Source of the DNA: JAMLJG01 sp035327585
GTDB taxonomy: Bacteria; Verrucomicrobiota; Kiritimatiellia; CAIVKH01
Assembly: GCA_035327585.1 (NCBI GenBank)
Contig: DAOLDD010000007.1
Location: 62,001-126,000, forward strand
Reading direction: 5' to 3'
Length of the DNA: 64,000 nucleotides
Positions 7,291-15,500 of this stretch are shown here, in pieces. The notes beneath the pieces are model-generated. The model was not told where the DNA came from and did no database searches. It worked only from the letters and a program-made list of their open reading frames with translations. A program made the translations under genes and the position numbers. Numbering within the stretch: position 1 is the first letter of the stretch; every line of letters starts with the position of its first letter.

Positions 7291-10041
7291 TCACGGAAGA
7301 CCCGTCTCCACGCGGTAGGCGCGCAGGGAACCGGGGGCGGGCGGCGCGTTGCTCGGAACATCCGCCCACGACGCGGCGCCCTCGACGTCCATCACCGTTC
7401 CGCTGGCGGACGCCCAGGAACCATCGAGCGTGTCGTCCAGGTAGCCGATGCGATAGACCCGCGTCGTGCGCGCCGGGAACGTGATATCGACCGGCGTGCC
7501 GGCCAGCGTCTCCACGCGCAGGAACGAGGCGGGATCGGTCGGGTCCGTGTCCGCGAGAAACTCGCCGCGATTGTCCACGCCGTCGCCGTCCGGGTCGTCC
7601 GTCCCCACGGCGTTCGTCGCGCTGCCGAACCAGTCATATTCCCACTGGTCGGAAAGTCCGTCCGCGTCGTCATCCGTGTAGATCACGACCGTGCGCGCCG
7701 CGGAAAGCGCGGCGGCCCCGGCATCCGTATCCGCGCGCGCCTGGACGGAGATCGCGCCGATCGCCCGATTGGTCGTGGCCCACACGAACGTGTACGGCGG
7801 CGCACCGGTCGTGCCGGCCAGCTTCCCCTCCACGAAGAAGGCGACCTGCGTCACCACGCCCACCGCGTCCGCCACCTCCGCCGCGCTGGTGACCGTACCG
7901 CCCCGCATCACGTGATGCCACGCGGGCGGAGCCGTCAGCATGCAGCGGAACGGCGAGTTGCTCACCACGAGGTCCAGCCGCGCACGGCCCTGCGCGCGCA
8001 CCGCCGTACCCTCGAAGGCAACCGCGTCAATCCGCAGCGGCCCGTTCGGCAGCGTCGTCGTATCAAGCGTCCACGCCGCCGGCAGATTCGTCACACCCTC
8101 CGCCAGCCGCACCAGCGCGCGCGGCCGCATCGTGGAGGCGTTGTCGTTGAAGAAGTCCGCGAATGCATCGTTCGTGCTCAAGGTCGAGCCCGGCTGCGGC
8201 AGAATGCTGTAGTCCACATGCAAACCCAGCCCATCAAATCCAACCGTGCGCGCGGCCAGCACGAGGTCGGCCTGCGTGGCGAATACGTTCCGAAACTGCG
8301 AATAGACCGCCGCGACGCCGTCCGCACCCTGCAGCGCCGCGTTGGAATTGATGACGCCCTGCAATTGGGTCAGGAACAACCAGGCTGTCATCGATGTCGC
8401 CGCCGTGGCGGAATTGGTGACGACCACGCCGTTCGTCAGCGTGAGCACGGCGATCAACTGGTCGCCCGTCGTGGCCGTCCCGGTGAGTCGAAGGATTTCG
8501 TGCGCGGCATACACGGGGTCCAGGAAGTTGGTCCGCGCCGACCACGCGTACGCATGCAGCACCGAACCCGTGCCCTGGAGCGTCGCCGCGCCGATCGGCT
8601 GCGCCGCCGCGGATTCGCCGTACGCAAGCCAGGTCAGTTCGACCGAATCGCCGCGCGCAACCGCGCTCGCGAGGGACGACGTCGCATTGACCGCGGCGGC
8701 CAGGCCTTCGGCGCAGGCAAAGAGCTCGTCGCCGGGCGCCGCTTCATACCGCGCGACGGCATCCGGCAGGACGATCTCGTATTCGTTGCCCGGAACCGGC
8801 CCGAGCGCGGCGGCCGTATGCGACCAGCGCCCACCGGCGAAGAAATCAATGCGATGCACCGGGCGCGTGGCGTCCGCGGCGGCCACCGCCACCGAAATCG
8901 TGATGACGCCCGACACGGCCATCCCGTTCGTCATCCCGTCGAACGCGAGGACGGAGGGACGCGCATACGGCGCCGTCAGCGGATCGCCCACCACGAGACC
9001 CTGGTACGGATGGCTCACCGACTGGTAAATCGCCTCGCCCAAACTGAACCCGCGTTCATAGCGCGCATAGAGCATGGGCTGCGGGAACTTCTCCAAAAAG
9101 ACGCAGGGCTCCACCACCGTCCCGTACGAACCCGCCGCGCCGGCCCGCAGCCAGTCGTACACGCGCATCTGCTCCGTCTGGTCCAGGATGCCGCCGTACG
9201 ACGTCAGGTGGTCCGCATACGCGCCCGGGAGATACTGGTGCGCGAACACGTCGGGCACGACGTCGCGCCCCGTCTGGTAGCCCATGCGATTGGTCGAGAC
9301 GGGAATCGGATCAAATGTGCGCAGCACCCAGTGGTTCACGGCCCCCTGCAGCCGCATGCGAAAATCCGCCTCCTCATGCAGCGGCCAGCGCGCACTGCGC
9401 AAGCCGTCCGATGTGCGGACCAGATCAATCCGGCCCGACGGCGAACTCCCGTCGGCGAGCGCCGCGCGTCCCAGCGTCCGCCGCGTGTCATCCGGCAGCC
9501 GGCCGGTCAGCAGCGAGCTGATGAGCTGCCGCCCGTTGGGCGACGCGGCGCGCGAGAAAGCGCGCTCGCGCGAGAAGTACGCATTGGTCGCGAGCGGATG
9601 GAGCTGGCACCCGAATTGGAAGGCATTGCTGGACGCAAAAAAATCGTAAAACATGCAGGCGGTCAGCGCCGCGACGGTCCAGTTCGAGACGCCCGGCGGA
9701 AAGGCGGGGCTGTTGGTGCGCCAGACGCGGAAGGGAAAGTCCTGCGCGAATACGACGTAGTCGATCTGGTTTGAGAGGCCGCTGGCCTCGATGAAGTTCA
9801 GCACCGGGTTGCGGATTTCGTTGCTCCACGCGGCGATCAGGATGGTGCCCGTCGTCGCCGTCGCGACATGGCACAGGTGCGACTCCGGAATCCCGCGCGC
9901 CCGCGCGTAGCGCAGGCCGATGTCCAGCGAGTCGGGACTCGCGTCATTCACCACCACCAGCGTATGGAGCGGCCCGCCGCCGCCGAGCGCAGTCCACGCC
10001 ACGGCCACGGCGAAACACCCCCCCAGGACCAATCGTCGCAT
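7291..10041 (-). CDS. TIGR03790-family exported protein with C-terminal acidic repeat module
   Basis: This protein of about 916 residues has a signal peptide (MRRLVLGGCFAVAVAWTALG). The first 350 residues show the TIGR03790 pattern: a VVVNDASPDS start, a YARARGIPESHL helix, VVFAQDFPFRVW, and later LVVGDPLTAPYARPSV. Family function is unknown; it occurs mainly in PVC bacteria and Acidobacteria. Ig-like or beta-rich segments follow (about residues 370-790). A calcium-binding type module D-D-A-D-G-L-S-D-x-W-E and D-P-D-G-D-G-V-D appears near the C-terminus, and the final 60 residues look like a beta-sandwich found at the ends of PVC surface proteins. The start at 10041 was chosen over 10068 because it begins the signal peptide. 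It is convergent with queC. Confidence 0.8.
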   Translation of the reverse strand: MRRLVLGGCFAVAVAWTALGGGGPLHTLVVVNDASPDSLDIGLRYARARGIPESHLCHVATATTGTILIAAWSNEIRNPVLNFIEASGLSNQIDYVVFAQDFPFRVWRTNSPAFPPGVSNWTVAALTACMFYDFFASSNAFQFGCQLHPLATNAYFSRERAFSRAASPNGRQLISSLLTGRLPDDTRRTLGRAALADGSSPSGRIDLVRTSDGLRSARWPLHEEADFRMRLQGAVNHWVLRTFDPIPVSTNRMGYQTGRDVVPDVFAHQYLPGAYADHLTSYGGILDQTEQMRVYDWLRAGAAGSYGTVVEPCVFLEKFPQPMLYARYERGFSLGEAIYQSVSHPYQGLVVGDPLTAPYARPSVLAFDGMTNGMAVSGVITISVAVAAADATRPVHRIDFFAGGRWSHTAAALGPVPGNEYEIVLPDAVARYEAAPGDELFACAEGLAAAVNATSSLASAVARGDSVELTWLAYGESAAAQPIGAATLQGTGSVLHAYAWSARTNFLDPVYAAHEILRLTGTATTGDQLIAVLTLTNGVVVTNSATAATSMTAWLFLTQLQGVINSNAALQGADGVAAVYSQFRNVFATQADLVLAARTVGFDGLGLHVDYSILPQPGSTLSTNDAFADFFNDNASTMRPRALVRLAEGVTNLPAAWTLDTTTLPNGPLRIDAVAFEGTAVRAQGRARLDLVVSNSPFRCMLTAPPAWHHVMRGGTVTSAAEVADAVGVVTQVAFFVEGKLAGTTGAPPYTFVWATTNRAIGAISVQARADTDAGAAALSAARTVVIYTDDDADGLSDQWEYDWFGSATNAVGTDDPDGDGVDNRGEFLADTDPTDPASFLRVETLAGTPVDITFPARTTRVYRIGYLDDTLDGSWASASGTVMDVEGAASWADVPSNAPPAPGSLRAYRVETGLP

Positions 10042-10122
10042 GCCGCCAGCGTACACAAGCCGGACCAATTTTTACAGCGGAAGGTCGCCACATCGGCGAT
10101 CCGCGAATGAGTACGTCCGTCC

Positions 10123-10365
10123 CTACAAATCCAGTTTCCGGACCAACTCCTCGAGACTCATGTCATGGTGAGCCGCGATACTTTTCAAGATGGACGCCAG
10201 CGTGCCCGTGCGGATTGGACGATGATCGGGAATGACCTCGTGGTGCTCGCCGTGGAGCCGGGTGGTCATGCGAATATGCGAACCTCGCTGCCGGGTCACC
10301 TCATAGCCCAGCGTTCGCAAGGCACTCAGCAACTCGCCGGCACTCAAATCGCGAGGAATCTTCAC
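10123..10365 (-). CDS. hicA: HicA family mRNA interferase toxin
   Basis: This 80-residue protein has the HicA double-stranded-RNA-binding-like fold: KIPRDLSAGELLSALRTLGY, then the catalytic His in RQRGSHIRM, and a C-terminal SLEELVRKL helix. HicA toxins cleave mRNA and tmRNA and are neutralised by HicB. Translation starts at a GTG that overlaps the hicB stop (GTGA), so the antitoxin is made first. The length is usual for the family. Confidence 0.88.
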   Translation of the reverse strand: MKIPRDLSAGELLSALRTLGYEVTRQRGSHIRMTTRLHGEHHEVIPDHRPIRTGTLASILKSIAAHHDMSLEELVRKLDL

Positions 10366-10580
10366 AGCGCGATCAGCACGTCGCGAACCATGTGAAGGCG
10401 GATCATTTTGGGCGCTGCGGAGGCATCATCGAAATAGCAGTTCACGGCTTCCCGCACATTGGTCTGCAGTTCCTCCATGGTCTGGCCTTCCGTGTGAATG
10501 CCATAGCCAAGAGCGGACGCGGTATAACCCCCATCAACTTCATCCTCGCGCACTTCAAAAATGATTTCGCTCATGGGCAT
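10362..10580 (-). CDS. hicB: HicB family antitoxin
   Basis: A short HicB of about 72 residues with the partial RNase H-like core: FEVREDEVDGGYTASALGYGIHTEGQTMEELQTNVREAV. It neutralises HicA and usually represses its own operon. No helix-turn-helix or RHH tail is obvious, so operator binding may need another form. Starts at 10574 (ATG), 10580 (ATG) or 10610 (TTG) are possible and none has a clear ribosome site. Two copies of a palindromic 15-mer lie just upstream and could be the operator. Confidence 0.85.
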   Translation of the reverse strand: MPMSEIIFEVREDEVDGGYTASALGYGIHTEGQTMEELQTNVREAVNCYFDDASAAPKMIRLHMVRDVLIAL

Positions 10581-10626
10581 AAGGGTATTCGATGCATGGA
10601 CCGGCGTCAAACCAGTGGGATTTTAC

Positions 10627-10674
10627 TTTTACAGACGTTGTAAGCCGCAAAAATTGTTTTTACAGACGTTGTAA
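10627..10674. promoter_or_regulatory. Two palindromic 17-mers 31 bp apart upstream of hicBA (operator candidate or repeat)
   Basis: The 17-mer TTTTACAGACGTTGTAA occurs twice exactly (10627-10643 and 10658-10674), 31 bp apart. Its core is a palindrome TTACA-N5-TGTAA. The position just upstream of hicB fits an autoregulatory operator. A degenerate pair with the same 31-bp spacing occurs at 33166-33208 before the permease gene, so a dispersed repeat family is the alternative reading. Confidence 0.6.
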
Positions 10675-10719
10675 ATTTGCGGCGCGAGGAGGGCGACGAG
10701 GAGAAGGGCGGGTACGAGA

Positions 10720-12384
10720 CTACAGCAGCAGAAGCACAAGGGCCTGGGCGGTGAGGATGCGCAGGAACATCGTGAGGGCGTAGACGCTGGCGTAGGTGAT
10801 CGCGGGGGCGTCGGACGCGGCGATCTGGTTGGCGAAGCCGAGCGCGGGCGGGTCGGTCATGCTGCCGGCGAGCAGGCCGCAGAGCGAAAGATAGTTCACC
10901 TTGTAGACGACGCGCGCGACGACCGCGACGAGCACCAGCGGGACGAGCGTGATGAGCGCGGCGAGCGCCATCCAGTACAGGCCGTCGCCGGACACGAGGG
11001 TGTCGACGAACCGGCCGCCGGATTTGAGCCCCACGCAGGCGAGGAACAGGGTGATGCCGACCTCGCGCAATACGAGGTTCGCGCTCAGCGGCAGATACCA
11101 CACGACGGGACCAATGCGGCCGTAGCGGCTCAACAGGATGGAGACGAGCAGCGGGCCGCCGGCGAGGCCGAGTTTCACCGGGGCGGGCACGCCGGGCACG
11201 GTGAAGGGAATGCTGCCGAGCAGTACGCCGAGGATGATGCCGATGAAGACGGGCAGGATATTCGGATGGTTCAGGTGCTTGAGCGAGTCGCCGAGTTCCA
11301 CCGACACCTTCTTGAGCGACGATTCCTCGCCGACGACGGTGACGCGGTCGCCGAATTGCAGCTCCAGTCCGGCCTTCGCGACCAGTTCGGTGCCGGACCG
11401 GTTGATGCGCGTGATGGCGACGCCGTAGCGCCGCATCAGGTCGAGTTCGCCGATGGTGCGGCCGACGGTGTTGTTCTGCGTGATGAGCACGTTGCGCGCG
11501 GTGAGCAGGCTGGGCACGGCGCGCACATCCACCTGGCTGACGTCGCCCAGCACGAGCGCGAGTTTCTCCGCGTTTTCCGTGGTGCAGACGACGTGCAGGA
11601 TGTCGCCCAGTTGCAGGCGGGTTTCCGCGTTCGGGATTTCGACCTTGTCGCTGCGCAGCAGGCGGGAAATGACATACTCGGCCTGCACGAGGCTCGCGAG
11701 CGTGCGGACCTGGATGTTGGCGAGGCGCGGGTTGGTGAGTTCGATATTGTAGTTCTGGGGCAACTGGCCCTTGCCGCCGTGCGCGTGTTCAAACGCCTCG
11801 GCCTCCGCCTCGACGCGGACTTTGAAGAAACGACGGACCGCGATCATCGTGAGGATGATGCCGATGATGCCGAACGGATAGGCGACGGCGTACGCCATGC
11901 CGGGCAGCGCGAGGTCCGGCGAGTCCGCCAGCCGCTCGCGCAACGCCTGCTGCGCCGCGCCGAGGCCGGGGGTATTCGTCACCGCGCCGGAGAGCAGCCC
12001 GACCAGCACGGGCACCGGCAGGTCCAGCAGCAGGTGGATCACGATGGCGGTGGCGACGCCGAGCAGGACGATGGATGCCGCGAGCGCGTTGAGCCGCATG
12101 CCCTGGCGGCGAAACGACGCGAAGAAACCGGGCCCGACCTGCATGCCGATGGTGTAGACGAAGAGAATCAGGCCGAACTCGCGGGCGAATTCGAGGATCT
12201 CGTCATTTACCGTGAGGTCGAAATGCCCGAAGAGCAGGCCGGAAAACAGCACACCGGCGATGCCGAGGCTGATCCCGAAGATTTTGATGTGGCCAAACGC
12301 GACGCCCAGCGCGATGACGAGGCTCAGGACCATGACCGTATGCGCCGCGGAGTGGCCGGTGAACAGTTGAATCATCCAGTCCAT
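10720..12384 (-). CDS. AspT/YidE-YbjL family transporter with two RCK_C (TrkA-C) domains
   Basis: This 554-residue membrane protein has the duplicated layout of aspartate:alanine-exchanger-type transporters. About five hydrophobic segments occupy residues 15-190, with GLLSGAVTNTPGLGAAQQAL as the first signature. Two cytosolic TrkA-C/RCK_C domains lie at about 205-285 and 295-370 (QLGDILHVV and FGDRVTVVGE). A second membrane half (residues 378-554) contains the matching GLLAGSMTDPPALGFA signature. The paired GAVTNTP/GSMTDPP motifs in repeat halves identify the family. The substrate cannot be read from sequence; relatives exchange amino or dicarboxylic acids. It diverges from the methyltransferase gene at 12478. 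Confidence 0.87.
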   Translation of the reverse strand: MDWMIQLFTGHSAAHTVMVLSLVIALGVAFGHIKIFGISLGIAGVLFSGLLFGHFDLTVNDEILEFAREFGLILFVYTIGMQVGPGFFASFRRQGMRLNALAASIVLLGVATAIVIHLLLDLPVPVLVGLLSGAVTNTPGLGAAQQALRERLADSPDLALPGMAYAVAYPFGIIGIILTMIAVRRFFKVRVEAEAEAFEHAHGGKGQLPQNYNIELTNPRLANIQVRTLASLVQAEYVISRLLRSDKVEIPNAETRLQLGDILHVVCTTENAEKLALVLGDVSQVDVRAVPSLLTARNVLITQNNTVGRTIGELDLMRRYGVAITRINRSGTELVAKAGLELQFGDRVTVVGEESSLKKVSVELGDSLKHLNHPNILPVFIGIILGVLLGSIPFTVPGVPAPVKLGLAGGPLLVSILLSRYGRIGPVVWYLPLSANLVLREVGITLFLACVGLKSGGRFVDTLVSGDGLYWMALAALITLVPLVLVAVVARVVYKVNYLSLCGLLAGSMTDPPALGFANQIAASDAPAITYASVYALTMFLRILTAQALVLLLL

Positions 12385-12477
12385 GTTCGTTCTTTCTTCC
12401 CCTGAAGCGGCCTGTTGTATGATAAGGGGTGCTGTGCTGCAAGCGAGCGACCGTCAGGATATCCTTAAGAATAGATC

Positions 12478-13665
12478 ATGGAAAACCTTACCTTACCCAA
12501 CGACCTCGTCGTCACCTGCGGACGCGGCGCGGCGCCGATGCTGGAGGCGGAACTGCGCGAACTCGGCTGCACCGCCCGCCCCCTGGAGGAAACGGCATTC
12601 ATGGTGCGCGGCACGCTCGTGGACGCAATGCGCCTGAACCTGTGGCTGCGCAGCGCGCAGCGGGTCCTGCTGCCGCTGGCCTCCTTCCGCGCGAATACGG
12701 CGGACGACCTGTACCGCGGCCTCGCGGACCAGCCGTGGGAGGAGCTGCTGCACCCGGACGGCTATTTCTCCATCACGACCGGCGTCGACATGCCGGCGAT
12801 CCGCGATCCCCGTTTCGCGGGGTTGCGCGCGAAGGACGCGATCGCGGACCGCATGGTCAAGGCGTGCGGGAAACGCCCGGACTCCGGCGGCGACCGGAAC
12901 CGGACGGTATTCCACCTGCACTGGTTCGAAGGCCACGCGACGTTTTACCTGGACACCTCCGGTGAGCCGCTGTCGCGGCGCGGCTACCGCCTGCAATCGG
13001 GGCCCGCGCCGATGCAGGAGGCGCTGGCGGCGGCGTGCATCCTTGCGTCGCCGTGGCGCGGCGGCGGCGGCGCGTTCGTGAACCCGATGTGCGGCAGCGG
13101 CACTCTCGCGATCGAGGCGGCGCTGATCGCGCGCAACCGCGCGCCGGGGCTGCTCCGCAAGAATTTCGGCTTCATGCACGTCAAGCCGTACCGCGAGGAG
13201 GAGTGGAAGGCGCTGCGCCGCGACGCGCTGGCGAAGGAACGTCCCCGGCCCGGCCCGCAGCTCATCGCGACGGACATCAGCCCGCGCGCGATCGAGGCCG
13301 CTCGCGCCAACGCGGAGCGCGCGCAGGTCGCGGAGGACATTTCATTCGGCGTTTGTGACTTCGCGGAAACGCCGGTCCCGCCGGCGCCCGGCGTGGTCAT
13401 GCTGAACCCGGAATACGGCGAGCGCATGGGCGACGCCGCGGCGCTGGAGCCGGAATACCGGCGCATCGGCGATTTCCTCAAGCAGAAGTGCATCGGCTAC
13501 CTCGGCTACATCTTCACCGCAAACCTGCCGCTGGCGAAACGCGTGGGCCTGCACAGCAAGCGGCGGCTGATCCTCTACAACGCGAACCTCGAAGCCCGCC
13601 TGCTGGAGTACGAACTCTACGCCGGGACACGCGATCCGGGTGATGGAGGCGGGAAGGAAACGTGA
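12478..13665 (+). CDS. THUMP-containing RlmL-like class I RNA methyltransferase
   Basis: This 395-residue protein resembles the N-terminal half of RlmL/YcbY, which makes m2G2445 in 23S rRNA. An N-terminal THUMP-type domain (about 1-160; LTLPNDLVVTCGRGAAPMLEAEL) is followed by a Rossmann methyltransferase. Motifs include FVNPMCGSGTLAIEAALIARNRAPG and LIATDISPRAIEAARANAERA. The catalytic motif IV reads NPEYGER where the family normally has NPPYGER, a change of the second Pro to Glu. The stop codon overlaps the GTG of the next gene. A TATGAT -10 candidate at 12418 lies in the divergent intergenic region. Substrate identity is inferred only from similarity. Confidence 0.87.
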   Translation: MENLTLPNDLVVTCGRGAAPMLEAELRELGCTARPLEETAFMVRGTLVDAMRLNLWLRSAQRVLLPLASFRANTADDLYRGLADQPWEELLHPDGYFSITTGVDMPAIRDPRFAGLRAKDAIADRMVKACGKRPDSGGDRNRTVFHLHWFEGHATFYLDTSGEPLSRRGYRLQSGPAPMQEALAAACILASPWRGGGGAFVNPMCGSGTLAIEAALIARNRAPGLLRKNFGFMHVKPYREEEWKALRRDALAKERPRPGPQLIATDISPRAIEAARANAERAQVAEDISFGVCDFAETPVPPAPGVVMLNPEYGERMGDAAALEPEYRRIGDFLKQKCIGYLGYIFTANLPLAKRVGLHSKRRLILYNANLEARLLEYELYAGTRDPGDGGGKET

Positions 13666-14600
13666 CGCGGGCGGCATCCAGGACGGTCGCGCGGAGTTCG
13701 ACATTCGGATTTCGGATTTCGGATTTCCGCCGCCTTGCGCTGCTTCTGGCGTTCCCCATCCTGCTGGCGTCGGCCGCGGCGCAGACCACACACGTCGTGC
13801 GTGCGGGGGAGAACCTCGAAAAAATCGCGCAGCAACACGGCGTGCGCGTCTCCGCGCTCATCGCGGAAAACGACCTGGACCGGCCGGATCTGCTGCGCGT
13901 CGGACAGAAATTGAAGGTGCCCGCGCGCGGCGCGCCGGCGCGCAAGCGCTACGTGGTGGCGGAGGGCGATTCACTGGGCACGATCGCGCGCGACCACGGG
14001 ACCAGCGCGGAAACCCTGGCCGCGCTGAACAACCTGGCCGACCCGAATAAACTGCGCCTCGGCCAGGTGCTTGAAATTCCGATCGAAGGCACGGCCCCGC
14101 CGCCCGTGCGCCATCCGCTCCCCCCGGCGTTGAAAAGCCAGCTCGACGCCATGCCCGTGCGCGCGGGCCGCTGGAAATACATCGTGATTCACCACAGCGC
14201 CACGCCCACCGGCAGCCTGCAGGGCATGGATCACTATCACCGCTACAAGCGGCGGATGGAAAATGGACTGGCCTACCACTTCGTCATCGGCAATGGACGC
14301 GGCATGCCGGACGGCCAGATCGCCATCGGCCAGCGCTGGCGCAGCCAGCTCAAGGGCGGCCACCTCGCGAGCGACGCGCTCAACGATGTCTCGATCGGCA
14401 TCTGCCTTGTCGGCAACTACGAACAAAGCCGTCCCACCGCGGCGCAAATGCGCAGCCTCTACGCGCTCACCGGCTACCTCATGCAGCGCACCCGCACCAG
14501 CGCGACGGCCGTCCGCACGCACCGCCAGATCAACACCAAGCCCACCGAATGCCCCGGGCGCAATTTCCCCACCAAGGCCCTGCTCCAGAATCTTCCATGA
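13662..14600 (+). CDS. Exported LysM domain N-acetylmuramoyl-L-alanine amidase (Amidase_2)
   Basis: This 312-residue peptidoglycan hydrolase has two LysM domains (about residues 42-87 and 94-140; THVVRAGENLEKIAQQHGV and YVVAEGDSLGTIARDHGT). A catalytic Amidase_2/PGRP domain follows (about 165-310). Zinc ligands are visible as His in VIHHSA, His in RTHRQIN, and Cys in TECPGRNF. The membrane signal (LALLLAFPILLASAAAQ) begins only at about residue 25. The residues before it are partly encoded by a heptamer repeat (13703-13729), giving an odd FGFRISDF stretch. The GTG start overlaps the previous stop, and the stop overlaps the ATG of the DUF547 gene. Confidence 0.92.
   Translation: MTRAASRTVARSSTFGFRISDFRRLALLLAFPILLASAAAQTTHVVRAGENLEKIAQQHGVRVSALIAENDLDRPDLLRVGQKLKVPARGAPARKRYVVAEGDSLGTIARDHGTSAETLAALNNLADPNKLRLGQVLEIPIEGTAPPPVRHPLPPALKSQLDAMPVRAGRWKYIVIHHSATPTGSLQGMDHYHRYKRRMENGLAYHFVIGNGRGMPDGQIAIGQRWRSQLKGGHLASDALNDVSIGICLVGNYEQSRPTAAQMRSLYALTGYLMQRTRTSATAVRTHRQINTKPTECPGRNFPTKALLQNLP
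13703..13729 (-). repeat. Heptamer repeat (ATTTCGG units) at the amidase 5' end
   Basis: Three and a half to four units of ATTTCGG lie in the coding region just ahead of the signal-peptide hydrophobic core. This is the reverse complement of the CCGAAAT family found at the queC start (6501-6549). Confidence 0.85.
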
Positions 14601-15496
14601 GATCAACCACGAATAGACACGAATCGACACGAATGGATCGGCCACGTGCAATACACGTCCTTGGTTCCATTCGTGCACATTCGTGTTCATTCGTGGTTGC
14701 CTCCCTCCTCGGCTGCGCGCAACCGAAACCCGTCGTGCTCAATAGCGACATGCTGGTGGACGCGCCGGTGCGCTCGCTGTCGCGCGCGGCGCTGGGCGCC
14801 GACACGGCGGGCGCGCGCTTCGACCACGCGGCGTGGGGACGCCTGCTGGCGGACGCCGTGGCGGCGGACGGCACGGTGGATTATGCGCGGATCAAGCGGC
14901 GCGAAGGCGAGTTGAACGCCTATCTCGTGGACGTGGGCAACGTGCGGCTGGAGGCGTTGTCGCGTTACGAACGCATGGCGCTTCTCATCAATGCCTACAA
15001 CGCCTGCACCATCAAAATGATCGTCGAAAATCCCGGCCTGAAGGCCGTGACGGACCTGCCCGCGGCGCGCGGCTGGCAGCAGGTCGGCTGGGTCATCGAC
15101 CGGACGGGCGTCAGCCTGCAGCAATTGGAGCAGGACTATATCCGCCGGTATTTCCCCGACCCGCGCGTGAACCTCCTGCTCGTACGTGGCGCGCGCGGCA
15201 GCGCCCCCCTGCAACGCGAGCCGTACACCGGCGCGGCGCTGGCCCGACAGATGGACGAGCAGGCGCGGCGCGTGCTGGCCGACCCCCGCTATTGCGCCTG
15301 GGACGGCGATTCGAACACGTTGCGGCTCGGCGGGGTTTTTGAGCGGCATCGCGCCGACTTCGGGGACGGCGACGCGGCGCTCATCCGTTCGCTCTACCCG
15401 TGGATGCCGGACCTGCTGCGCCTCACGTTGAAAGCCCGCACCACCATCGCCCTTGAGTTCGCCTCGTTCGACTGGCGGCTCAACGGGACGTGGTAG
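14597..15496 (+). CDS. DUF547 domain lipoprotein
   Basis: From the ATG at 14597 (overlapping the amidase stop as ATGA) the product has 299 residues. A lipobox-like VASLLGC ends a short hydrophobic stretch (CSFVVASLLG), so the mature protein is probably lipid-anchored. The body is DUF547: FDHAAWGRLLADAV, VDYARIKRR, LSRYERMALLINAYNACTIKMI, and FPDPRVNLLLVRGARGSAPL, where members usually read a His/Cys-containing segment. Its biochemical role is unknown. Residues 3-34 are encoded by an inverted repeat (14605-14698), including most of the hydrophobic signal segment. A start inside the repeat (ATG at 14633) is an alternative. The gene is convergent with trmJ, 4 bp away. Confidence 0.82.
   Translation: MRSTTNRHESTRMDRPRAIHVLGSIRAHSCSFVVASLLGCAQPKPVVLNSDMLVDAPVRSLSRAALGADTAGARFDHAAWGRLLADAVAADGTVDYARIKRREGELNAYLVDVGNVRLEALSRYERMALLINAYNACTIKMIVENPGLKAVTDLPAARGWQQVGWVIDRTGVSLQQLEQDYIRRYFPDPRVNLLLVRGARGSAPLQREPYTGAALARQMDEQARRVLADPRYCAWDGDSNTLRLGGVFERHRADFGDGDAALIRSLYPWMPDLLRLTLKARTTIALEFASFDWRLNGTW
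14605..14698. repeat. Imperfect inverted repeat of CACGAAT arrays (33-nt arms) inside the DUF547 gene 5' end
   Basis: The left arm 14605-14637 and right arm 14666-14698 are reverse complements at 28 of 33 positions, with a 28-nt spacer. Each arm is three degenerate 10-bp units of CACGAATNNA. The transcript could fold into a long hairpin that spans the start region and the signal peptide codons. Confidence 0.92.
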
Positions 15497-15500
15497 CCGG

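Noticed and set aside
7912..9774. 620-codon frame antisense to the TIGR03790 gene
   Set aside because: Arg-rich shadow; the opposite strand carries a signal peptide and family motifs.
10627..10674. Possible CRISPR because of 31-bp spacing
   Set aside because: Only two copies, short identical segment, no cas genes.
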